Shown here: piece by piece, positions 7,658-14,232 of the stretch
How positions within the stretch are numbered: position 1 is the first letter of the stretch
How the letters are laid out: every line of letters starts with the position of its first letter
IMG/VR virus record: IMGVR_UViG_3300046522_000517
Coordinates: 1 to 37,678 of that record
From: a virus
Length of the DNA: 37,678 nt
Direction: 5' to 3' (one strand)
Program-made: the position numbers and the translations under genes
The notes under the pieces: model-generated
The model's database searches: none
Told to the model about the DNA's origin: nothing
The model's input: only the letters and a program-made list of their open reading frames with translations

Positions 7658-8454
7658 TACAGCACTGACGCCCTTGCCCGGAATTTTTCGTACCCTATCC
7701 AAAAACGGTTGGGATCAAACTCCGCTACTTCGTCAAAAAGCCTCTGCCCGAGTTCAGCATCGAGCGCCTCGACCTGCTCACCAGGAGCATCAATGTCAAT
7801 GTAGTACATGAGGTAACACTCATCAAGATCGACAAGATGCCGCAATGCCGAGTATGAAACTTGATGTTTTCGCAGCACATCAAATGCCAGCCGAATGCAA
7901 TTTTGCATGAGCGTTTCGCTCATACCGCACGTCGCTAGAACATAAGCAGTATCAGAAATAACCGACGCGTCGGAGTGTTCTCGGGTTGGCGAACGCTGGC
8001 GATAGACTTCGACAAGTTCATGAGCCATAGCTATCTTCCCCGCATTGTGTGCATATTGAATGGCATTTGAAAGCAGTGTCAGGTTCTGAGGTTCAAGATC
8101 ACTAGCAATAACAGCAACATCCAAAGCTTCAGCAAACCTGCCAGTCATCTGTAACGCATTCGCATACAGGTCATACGTAAGGCTAGTTTTCTGCAGCGCA
8201 ATTGCCTTCGCGAAATTTTCCAGTATGGCGTTATCGTCCCATTCCAATAAGCCAATCTGTGCCAAGGCCACGTAGCCAGCCCAGTAATCAGCACCAAGGT
8301 ACTTGTGCACATCACGCTTGTAACGCTGCAACGTGAAGGTATCCAACCGAGACGTAAGATCTAGGTAGGGCTGAATTTCCTCAAGGATTTCTTGTATCTT
8401 AGTTTTGGGGACTGGGCGCATTGATGATTTAAGGCAAGAAACGCTGTAGAGCAA
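7657..8454 (-). CDS. TPR-like helical-repeat protein, first gene of pair
   Basis: The TTG at 8454 is used because GAGG lies five bases before it; an ATG at 8421 has no ribosome site. The 265-residue protein has repeated helical pairs that look TPR-like: DNAILENFAKAIALQKTSLTYDLYANALQMTGRFAEALDVAVIASDLEPQNLTLLSNAIQYAHNAGKIAMAHELVEVYRQ. The C-terminal part is acidic (DLDECYLMYYIDIDAPGEQVEALDAELGQRLFDEVAEFDPNRF). It is translationally coupled to the HEPN-like gene, which suggests that the two form a complex, as a sensor or neutraliser with a HEPN effector. That is inference; I do not recognise a named system. Confidence 0.6.
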   Translation of the reverse strand: MLYSVSCLKSSMRPVPKTKIQEILEEIQPYLDLTSRLDTFTLQRYKRDVHKYLGADYWAGYVALAQIGLLEWDDNAILENFAKAIALQKTSLTYDLYANALQMTGRFAEALDVAVIASDLEPQNLTLLSNAIQYAHNAGKIAMAHELVEVYRQRSPTREHSDASVISDTAYVLATCGMSETLMQNCIRLAFDVLRKHQVSYSALRHLVDLDECYLMYYIDIDAPGEQVEALDAELGQRLFDEVAEFDPNRFWIGYEKFRARASVL

Positions 8455-8802
8455 AGCTACCTCACACAGTCGAGTTCAAAGTGTAGACGATTTTTCAGCA
8501 AACGACTATCTGCAAGAAATAGGATTGATGCGAAGTTATGGGCTGAGATTGAAATGCACCCAAAAAACTTTCTGCTACGAATTTGCTACAAGCAGAGAAA
8601 AAAAGAATCGGTTCTCCTCTACGGCCGCTTGTCACTCGGTCCAGTCCATCATCGGGGCCACGCTGATGCGGCGGCCCGCGTAAGTATTGGATTTCTCTGC
8701 TTTCCCCTCTGGGGCGGCGTTGTTTGGATGCATAGCTTGTATCACTGGGTATAATGATTAATCACCTGAATTCACAACGCAGTGCTACGGATTTGCTACG
8801 AA
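8455..8802. promoter_or_regulatory. Intergenic region before int with near-identical direct repeats
   Basis: This 348 bp region carries TGCTACGAATTTGCTAC at 8573-8589 and TGCTACGGATTTGCTAC at 8783-8799, a 17 bp repeat with one difference, 210 bp apart, the second ending four bases before the integrase ATG. Each copy is itself two TGCTAC units. Such repeats next to int are candidates for integrase arm sites or part of an attachment site. A TATAAT at 8750-8755 is a likely -10 for int, with no clear -35. The rest of the gap shows no credible gene; the 66-codon frame at 8554-8754 has no ribosome site. Confidence 0.5.
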
Positions 8803-9825
8803 ATGGCATCAGTAATAAAGATCGGAGATCAATGGCGCGCCCAGGTCAGGCGCAAGGGCTTCCCGGCGGAGACGCGGACCTTCTCTACGAAGGGGCAGGC
8901 AACTGCGTGGGCCGCGACAACCGAAGCGAACATGATGGCGCTAAAGCACCAGGACGTGCGCATCATATCAAAGATGACGGTAGCCGACCTGATCGACCGA
9001 TACACGAAGGAGATCGGCGCCGTCAAACCTTTTGGCAAGAACAAGGCTGCCGTGCTGGCTGCGCTACGCATCCAGCTGGGCGAGACGCGGCTCCCTGAAC
9101 TGACGATTGAGCGGCTCACGCAGCACCTACAGTCCCGACAGAAAGCAGGCGCTGGCGGCGTTACCATCGGTATCGACCTTACTTATCTGGGCAGCGTGCT
9201 AAAGGCCGCGAAGAACCTATGGCGCCTGCCGGTAGATCCGAGTGTTACTGCAGGCGCTCGGGACAATATGAGGTACCTGGGCTTATCACCGAAGTCCAAT
9301 GAGCGCGATAGAAGACCTACTGTCGACGAACTCACCCGTCTGAAAGAACACTTTAAGGCCATCAAGCGGCAGAAAGTACCTATGCCAGACATCATCGATT
9401 TCGCCGTGTGCACTGCTATGCGCCTAGGCGAAATTATCAGGCTGAGATGGGTTGATCTCGACCAGGAACATCGGACCATTGTCATCCGAGATCGGAAGCA
9501 TCCCACGGAAAAAACCGGCAACGACCAAGAGGTACCGCTCTTGGGGGAGGCTTACGAGATCGCGATGCGGCAGCCCCGGATTGCGGGCGATGGTCGAATA
9601 TTCCCAGTAACTGAAGGCACGGTGAGTACAATTTTTCCACGTGCCTGCAGAGCGCTTGGCATCGAAGACCTGAGATTCCATGACCTTCGTCACGAAGGTG
9701 TATCGAGATTGTTTGAGCAACGCTATAGTATTGAAGAGGTAGCCCTAGTGTCCGGCCATAGAGACTGGAAGATGTTGTCACGCTATCTTCACTTGCGCGC
9801 AAAAGACCTTCATAGAAATAATTGA
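8803..9825 (+). CDS. int: Tyrosine recombinase, phage integrase
   Basis: The 340-residue protein starts at ATG 8803 (MASVIKIGDQWRAQVRRKGF, an arm-binding-type N-terminus). It has a SAM-like core-binding domain (~residues 57-145) and a catalytic domain with all active-site positions visible: Arg207 in TAMRLGEI, His293-x-x-Arg296 in FHDLRH, His319 in GHRDW and nucleophile Tyr328 in SRYLH. It would catalyse site-specific integration and excision between attP and attB. An upstream in-frame start at 8782 adds seven residues encoded by the repeat and is less likely. The next gene begins three bases after its stop. Position between early operon and late genes is the virion order. Confidence 0.93.
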   Translation: MASVIKIGDQWRAQVRRKGFPAETRTFSTKGQATAWAATTEANMMALKHQDVRIISKMTVADLIDRYTKEIGAVKPFGKNKAAVLAALRIQLGETRLPELTIERLTQHLQSRQKAGAGGVTIGIDLTYLGSVLKAAKNLWRLPVDPSVTAGARDNMRYLGLSPKSNERDRRPTVDELTRLKEHFKAIKRQKVPMPDIIDFAVCTAMRLGEIIRLRWVDLDQEHRTIVIRDRKHPTEKTGNDQEVPLLGEAYEIAMRQPRIAGDGRIFPVTEGTVSTIFPRACRALGIEDLRFHDLRHEGVSRLFEQRYSIEEVALVSGHRDWKMLSRYLHLRAKDLHRNN

Positions 9826-9827
9826 AT

Positions 9828-10796
9828 ATGAAAAAAAATACCCTACTGCTGTTCAACCCAGAATCTAGTCTCTTCAGCCTTCCAATTGTCCGAAACATCT
9901 GCTTTGTCTCTCTCTCTGCCGCGATCCTAGTCGCAATCATCATTGCGAGTAACAGTAAATTAGATTTTTGCTGGAGTAGCATTGGCTTTAACTTTGCTTT
10001 AGACGCATTCAAAGTACCTTTAGGAATACTTGCACTTGGCCTCACCTTAATAGGAATATGCGGCGCCAACCATCGATCAGAGCAGACAAGACGTCAAATT
10101 GAGCGTACAGCAACACAGATAACTTTAACTAACAAACAGATATCAATAACCGAAGGACAAAATCTCTTTTCAAATTATTACAAACATGTTGAAGAATTTG
10201 AAAAATTTTGTGAAAAACATGCCGGCACTGTAAAAGTCGGACGACCACGATCGCTCTATCGAGTACTCTTTCCACGCTCTAAGGCTGGCGAATATTCAAT
10301 TTCCGTAGAAGCTATTGAACAGATCAGCCTAATGTCAGTAAATTTTATAGATGCCGCGATGGAGATGAATATCACTAGTAGCAGCGAAGCAGTTGATGGC
10401 CTTATTAAACTCGGGCGCTTTCGGGAAGAAGCTCTGAAAGACTATAACTTATTATATACAGAAGGAATGTCCGGAACGACCCTTTCTGACTCTAAGGGTG
10501 ATGTCTTTATCCCCCATGCCAATTCAAGAGCATTGGTCGAAAAAATAATTGAAATCTTAAAGAAAATTGATGAGATATGCCACTTTGACGTTGATTACAA
10601 AACTCCAGGCTTACTAGCGATTCTTCTTAATATCGATACCACAAAAATACCGACTAGAAAAATTACCGAAAGCTTTGAAGGTTTCGACATCCGAAATATT
10701 TTGAAAGAAAGCCAACAAAAAATGACGATTAAAAATCCTGAAGCTGAAAATCTAATCGACATTGTTTTTTCCAATACGCGGCACCGACATTTATGA
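9828..10796 (+). CDS. AT-rich two-TM protein resembling putative phage abortive-infection proteins
   Basis: This 322-residue protein starts at ATG 9828, three bases after the int stop, so it is probably cotranscribed with int. Two transmembrane segments are seen at ~22-40 and ~59-79, then a helical linker (RRQIERTATQITLTNKQISITEGQ) and a cytosolic domain that begins NLFSNYYKHVEEFEKFCEKH. That layout (two TM segments, Gln-rich linker, F.N.Y.H.eEF) resembles the putAbiC-type putative phage abortive infection family. The DNA is strongly AT-rich with A-ending codons, unlike the surrounding phage genes, which marks recent transfer. A membrane-anchored defence or exclusion function is inferred, not shown. 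Confidence 0.55.
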   Translation: MKKNTLLLFNPESSLFSLPIVRNICFVSLSAAILVAIIIASNSKLDFCWSSIGFNFALDAFKVPLGILALGLTLIGICGANHRSEQTRRQIERTATQITLTNKQISITEGQNLFSNYYKHVEEFEKFCEKHAGTVKVGRPRSLYRVLFPRSKAGEYSISVEAIEQISLMSVNFIDAAMEMNITSSSEAVDGLIKLGRFREEALKDYNLLYTEGMSGTTLSDSKGDVFIPHANSRALVEKIIEILKKIDEICHFDVDYKTPGLLAILLNIDTTKIPTRKITESFEGFDIRNILKESQQKMTIKNPEAENLIDIVFSNTRHRHL

Positions 10797-10964
10797 TATC
10801 TGCAACCTCCACACGAGGCTACCTACTACGGCATCTCTCATTTGCACAATGCAAGATGCAAGGGCATGTTAAGAGTACTTGGCATTACACTGTAATGATG
10901 CAGCAGTGTTTTCTCCTATGAACATTCAATCGTCACCTTGAAACCTACTCCAAAAATTACGCCA
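10797..10964. promoter_or_regulatory. Intergenic region with a 15-bp palindrome
   Basis: CATTACA-C-TGTAATG (10883-10897) is a perfect palindrome around a central base and could be an operator for the downstream HEPN-like gene. No ORF or terminator is convincing here. Confidence 0.4.
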
Positions 10965-11441
10965 ATGAAAACTTCGCAGATGACGTCAGGCTGGACGCCT
11001 TACGCAAAGCGACAAGTAGCTCTTGACATGTATCATAGAGCTTGTAGCTTTATCGGCTCAGCACTGCTTCTCGAGAAAAATGACGGATCGCCGATGGTGG
11101 TCTCACACCTTTTTTGCCAGGGCGTTGAACTTCTCTTCAAAGCCATTCTGCTTTTGATTGATTATGATAAGTACTACCCAAAGCTGAGGAAGATTGGCCA
11201 CAATTTGTTGCGCGGAGCTGAGGAAGTACATGACGCCGTGGGGCTGAATTTCTGTGATGGCCCTGTAGGCGCCGAGCTGGGTAAGCTGAATAGTTTCTAC
11301 ATGCAGCATATGCTGCGATACGCAACACTCCTTGGACTACTGCACGGCGCTGCCTCAATTCAGTTTGATCACGTATTTCGTCGCACCGCCGCCGTGGTCA
11401 GGCTGACCAGTCGCAAGATTCGCGAACTCCCTGCGCCGTAA
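10965..11441 (+). CDS. HEPN-like helical protein
   Basis: The 158-residue product (from ATG 10965; a TTG at 10938 and an ATG at 10980 are alternatives) has an all-helical layout: AKRQVALDMYHRACSFIGSALLLEKND, then a hydrophobic helix (LFCQGVELLFKAILLL) and PKLRKIGHNLLRGAEEVHDAV. The G.E...KA.LL and GHNL pattern is reminiscent of HEPN-domain proteins. No catalytic motif is certain. It lies in the same AT-rich cargo block as the membrane protein and before the PEP-CTERM gene, reading the same way. It may be a second cargo effector or a partner of the two-TM protein. Function unknown. Confidence 0.5.
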   Translation: MKTSQMTSGWTPYAKRQVALDMYHRACSFIGSALLLEKNDGSPMVVSHLFCQGVELLFKAILLLIDYDKYYPKLRKIGHNLLRGAEEVHDAVGLNFCDGPVGAELGKLNSFYMQHMLRYATLLGLLHGAASIQFDHVFRRTAAVVRLTSRKIRELPAP

Positions 11442-11677
11442 AAACACGTCTAGATGCTTCACCAAGTTGCAACAATAAATATTGCGTACCAGAATTGAAC
11501 TAGAAAATTGCCGGAAGGATACAACGCAATAATTCAGCGCTTTATTTCTGTTGTCGCAGATCCTCGTACGATCAGTCCGCACTTCCACGAATTCCAACAT
11601 TGTGACAATTGGATAGATTGTCACAACGTCATCCATGCTATGTTCCCGGTACTACTACATACCCAAGGGAAACATAG
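11442..11677 (+). promoter_or_regulatory. Regulatory region of the PEP-CTERM gene with a 10-bp inverted repeat
   Basis: TTGTGACAAT (11600-11609), a 7-base spacer and ATTGTCACAA (11617-11626) form a perfect inverted repeat about 50 bp upstream of the PEP-CTERM start. It looks like a dimeric repressor or activator site. A -35/-10 pair TTGTCA (11618-11623) and TATGTT (15 bp further) overlaps its right arm but the spacing is short. AAGGGA precedes the start codon. Confidence 0.5.
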
Positions 11678-12421
11678 ATGACTTCGTTACTCAAAAAAAC
11701 GCTGTTGGTCGCAGCACTCACTGCATATGCAACCTCTAGCCTTGCTGCAGACGCGATTGATATACCTGCTTTCTCGCTTACATCTTGGTCGGCAGACTAC
11801 TTGAACTTAGTTTCCAGTAACGATAATAAGTACGTGTTCGCGGCGGCTCAATTAAATGTGGGTATGGCGGGCAGCGGTGCGTATCCCATGGAAATGCTAT
11901 TTGACGGAGCAGTCAAAGAAGGCTACCGCATCACATCGTTATCGCTCAGCGGAAAGTTCATGGCTGACGCGTGGGTGCAAACTGAGGTGCCACCCCTAGG
12001 AAACTGCAACTGCACGATTAGCTGGGTTAATCCTGGATCAGGGGGAAGTTCCGGAAACGCTGTGCTCACTGTGGCACAAGGTGGTAAGGAAGAAGTTTTT
12101 TCATATGTCAATTCCGCTGGAAATTTGAACGGTCGCATCGAGTTGTTTGAGCTTAGTTATAACCAGATCATAACGGGTGAATTTGATTTAGGGCTCTATG
12201 CTGCTGGCATGGCAGATACTCGCTACGGCTACTACACAGTAATCGACGGAGCTGGCTCATATGACATTTCGATGGGCGCCAGTGCGGAAATGAACTTCAG
12301 CGATATGAAATTGACCGTCCAGGTAGAGCAGATCTCGGCGGTGCCGGAGCCAGGTACTTACGCCATGCTTTTGGCAGGCTTGGGAATCATTAGCTTTGCG
12401 GCTCGCAGGCAACGCGCCTAA
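11678..12421 (+). CDS. PEP-CTERM sorting-domain exported protein
   Basis: The 247-residue protein has a Sec signal peptide (MTSLLKKTLLVAALTAYATSSLAA, split by eye at residue ~24), a beta-rich body with NCNCTIS and several Gly/Ser turns, and a classical PEP-CTERM tail: VPEPGTYAMLLAGLGIISFA followed by basic ARRQRA. PEP-CTERM proteins are exported and processed by an exosortase in the inner membrane; they are numerous in exopolysaccharide-forming Gram-negatives such as Oxalobacteraceae. The phage encodes no exosortase here, so it would rely on the host. Finding this between int and the late genes is unusual: host-derived cargo, or a fragment of chromosome. The body has no family I recognise. 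Confidence 0.9.
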   Translation: MTSLLKKTLLVAALTAYATSSLAADAIDIPAFSLTSWSADYLNLVSSNDNKYVFAAAQLNVGMAGSGAYPMEMLFDGAVKEGYRITSLSLSGKFMADAWVQTEVPPLGNCNCTISWVNPGSGGSSGNAVLTVAQGGKEEVFSYVNSAGNLNGRIELFELSYNQIITGEFDLGLYAAGMADTRYGYYTVIDGAGSYDISMGASAEMNFSDMKLTVQVEQISAVPEPGTYAMLLAGLGIISFAARRQRA

Positions 12422-12675
12422 TCCTTGCGGAAAAGCTCTGCCCGCATTTGCTGCATCTCCTGTACGCATGCGCATTCGTCCAACTCGCTTCGCAACACAT
12501 CCCGGATCATGCTGCATGGCCCGACAAGGTATTGATCAGCCCTAGTGACGACAGCACGTAGCCGCGCTATCTCCCACAACAATGCTGCCACGTCTCCCGG
12601 ATCCGGGGCGTGGCGACGCGCACTAATTTCGCGAAGTTGCTTTCTTGAAAGGGATGGATGGGCAAAGTTTCTCAT
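12418..12675 (-). CDS. Small LexA-controlled phage protein, function unknown
   Basis: The 85-residue product (MRNFAHPSLSRKQLREISARRHAPDPGDVAALLWEIARLRAVV...) is helical with a basic N-terminus and two Cys near C-A-C. AGGTG lies seven bases upstream of the ATG, and a LexA-type operator occupies 12687-12706, so it would be expressed upon DNA damage. Its stop overlaps the stop of the convergent PEP-CTERM gene. The N-terminal SRKQLREI...ALLWEIARLR pattern recurs in phage proteins I recall only as hypothetical. SOS control suggests a role in induction, replication, or lysis timing, but the sequence does not reveal which. Confidence 0.7.
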   Translation of the reverse strand: MRNFAHPSLSRKQLREISARRHAPDPGDVAALLWEIARLRAVVTRADQYLVGPCSMIRDVLRSELDECACVQEMQQMRAELFRKD

Positions 12676-12686
12676 AGCTTCGCACC

Positions 12687-12706
12687 TACTGTTTTTTTAT
12701 ACAGTA
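12687..12706 (-). promoter_or_regulatory. LexA (SOS) box
   Basis: TACTGTTTTTTTATACAGTA matches the proteobacterial LexA consensus in both half-sites (TACTGT-N8-ACAGTA). It ends 12 bp before the start of the leftward 85-residue gene and overlaps its likely -10 (TATACT or TATAAA on the minus strand). Confidence 0.85.
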
Positions 12707-12784
12707 TATAGCATCGTGTGCGCTGCCCGTCCAGACGTCTGCCCTCCTACGCCATCACGGTCATCGGCCTTGTAGAACCGAGCA

Positions 12785-13570
12785 TTAAAACAACCCCGTA
12801 GGCTCTGCTTGACGATCCCAGCTGTAGATGATGAGCTCACGCCGCTCGACACCTGCCCCGCCGCCGACGATGTACTGGATTGTTGTGGAGTCCATCTGGA
12901 ACGCAGCGAACGCTCGCCGGATGTCGGGGTGATCGTTAATGCTGAGAATGGCCTTTCCCTGTAGCGCGGCCATCATCGCTGCCATCTTCTCGTACTGCTC
13001 AAAACCAAATTCGACACCGTAGCCCTCGGTCTGCCAATAAGGCGGATCCAGGTAGAAGAACGTATGCGGCCGGTCGTATCGCTCAATGCACTTTGCCCAG
13101 TCGAGGTTTTCGATGTAGGCATTGGATAGACGCAGATGGGCGGCCGACAAATTTTCCTCGATCCGCAACAAGTTCACCGGTGGCGCCGTGGTCGCCGTGC
13201 CCCAGCTTTGCCCTTGTACCTTGCCGCCAAACGCGTGCTGCTGCAGGTAGAAGAAGCGCGCTGCGCGCTGGATATCGGTGAGTGTTTCCGGCGGCGTATC
13301 CTGCAGCCATTTGAAAACTTCACGGCTCGAAAGTGCCCACTTGAACTGGCGGACAAACTCCTCGAGATGGTGTTTCACGACGCGGTACAGATTGACCAGA
13401 TCGCCATTTACGTCGTTGAGAACTTCAACGTCAGCCGGCGGCCGCATGAAGTACAGCGCTGCGCCACCGGCAAAGACCTCGACGTAGCACTTATGACGCG
13501 GGAAGTTCGGAATGAGTTGGTCCGCCAGACGGCGCTTGCCGCCAACCCATGGAATGATAGGTGTTGCCAA
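12785..13570 (-). CDS. DNA adenine N6-methyltransferase (Dam-type)
   Basis: The 261-residue protein shows the D12-class (Dam/M.EcoRV-like) layout: WVGGKRRLADQLIPNFP at the N-terminus, SAM-binding motif YVEVFAGGAALYF (~29-41), and catalytic DPPY at 175-178 (FFYLDPPYWQTEGYG), with an INDHPDIRRAFAAF motif after it. It would methylate adenine in DNA, probably to protect phage DNA from host restriction or to control timing. The start is TTG at 13570 (GAGG nine bases upstream), with no closer ATG. It sits after the lysis genes, behind a structured leader of ~160 nt, as an orphan methylase without a restriction enzyme. Confidence 0.9.
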   Translation of the reverse strand: MATPIIPWVGGKRRLADQLIPNFPRHKCYVEVFAGGAALYFMRPPADVEVLNDVNGDLVNLYRVVKHHLEEFVRQFKWALSSREVFKWLQDTPPETLTDIQRAARFFYLQQHAFGGKVQGQSWGTATTAPPVNLLRIEENLSAAHLRLSNAYIENLDWAKCIERYDRPHTFFYLDPPYWQTEGYGVEFGFEQYEKMAAMMAALQGKAILSINDHPDIRRAFAAFQMDSTTIQYIVGGGAGVERRELIIYSWDRQAEPTGLF

Positions 13571-13728
13571 GAGTAAACCTCAAATGATTTTTGTGCTAGA
13601 ATCCGCCGCCCTCCGGAGGGTGCAGAGCCTTGCTCGGTTTACTGCTAACTCAGTGAATTGAGGCCTGACCGTGCTGTTAGCGCAGTGCGGTCAGGCGCTC
13701 TGTCTTTTTCGCAGCTACCTGCGAAAAA
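13571..13728 (-). ncRNA. Structured leader upstream of the methylase, candidate RNA element
   Basis: Read on the minus strand, three hairpins follow the Rz stop: TTTTTCGCAG-loop-CTGCGAAAAA (13728-13705), GCCTGACCG...CGGTCAGGC (13696-13663) with a 16-nt loop, and the palindrome CCCTCCGGAGGG near 13611-13622. The loop contains GCTAAC (13681-13676), complementary to GTTAGC downstream (13649-13644), so a pseudoknot or kissing interaction is possible. No ORF fits. The layout is reminiscent of phage antisense/leader RNAs (C4 type), but this is not demonstrated. Confidence 0.4.
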
Positions 13729-14232
13729 TTATTTCGTGACCGCCTTCAAATTCCCGTAGAACTGCCGCCAGCCGAGGGCTTGCTCGCGCCAGGCGCGGCA
13801 AGCTGTTGCGTTGTGGGCGTCGGCTTCTGCGACTTCAGAGAGCGGAATGCCGGCGGGTTCTCGGTCAGCGTCGACGGCGCCTCCGGCAGGCTCACCTGCC
13901 CAGGCGGCGTTGTAGCTGCGCACGAAGCCAGTATTGACACCGAAGCGATCATCATCAGCAGGCGTGACATACACCGGTACGAGCTTTTCAATTTCTTCTC
14001 CCTTCACATAGACCGTCTTGATCCGGTCGCGGTATTTGATCTCGGTTTGAACAACCACCTTTTCCTGCGCCTTCACAATCGCCACTGTGCGACCTGCCTG
14101 TGCCGCGAGGTAATCGATATGAACCTGGCCAGCCACGCGCTCGCCGTTCAGCATGCCCAAGGCGTATAGCGCGGCGCCGGCGGCCGCAACGCACAGCCAG
14201 CGTGCCCACCACGGCAATACCACCCCGGTCAC
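13729..14232 (-). CDS. Rz-like inner-membrane spanin
   Basis: The GTG at 14232 overlaps the endolysin stop (GTGA), giving 167 residues. An N-terminal TM segment (VVLPWWARWLCVAAAGAALYALGML) anchors a periplasmic helical region (QVHIDYLAAQAGRTVAIVKAQEKVVVQTEIKYRDRIKTVYVKGEEIEK) typical of phage Rz i-spanins, which span the periplasm with Rz1 to fuse membranes at lysis. The frame is open far upstream (to 14805), but that part overlaps the endolysin and is not coding. The Rz1 gene is nested within it in another frame. Its stop is followed directly by a hairpin. Confidence 0.8.
   Translation of the reverse strand: MTGVVLPWWARWLCVAAAGAALYALGMLNGERVAGQVHIDYLAAQAGRTVAIVKAQEKVVVQTEIKYRDRIKTVYVKGEEIEKLVPVYVTPADDDRFGVNTGFVRSYNAAWAGEPAGGAVDADREPAGIPLSEVAEADAHNATACRAWREQALGWRQFYGNLKAVTK
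13746..13991 (-). CDS. Rz1-like outer-membrane lipoprotein spanin, nested in Rz
   Basis: An 81-residue ORF lies wholly inside the Rz gene in a shifted frame. It has a lipoprotein signal peptide (MSRLLMMIASVSILASC) with lipobox LASC and then a Pro/Ser/Thr-rich mature part (TTPPGQVSLPEAPSTLTENPPAF), the hallmark of Rz1. The TTG at 13991 has AGGGAGAAG upstream and would add seven residues; the ATG at 13970 is the alternative. The mature lipoprotein would sit in the outer membrane and pair with Rz. Confidence 0.8.
   Translation of the reverse strand: MKSSYRCMSRLLMMIASVSILASCAATTPPGQVSLPEAPSTLTENPPAFRSLKSQKPTPTTQQLAAPGASKPSAGGSSTGI

Noticed and set aside
7232-8454. Calling the TPR/HEPN pair an established defence system
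   Set aside because: No named-system match can be shown from sequence alone and no Rx4-6H motif is certain; left as a hypothesis.
8554-8754. 66-codon rightward ORF before int
   Set aside because: No ribosome site or domain; its start is explained by the direct repeat.
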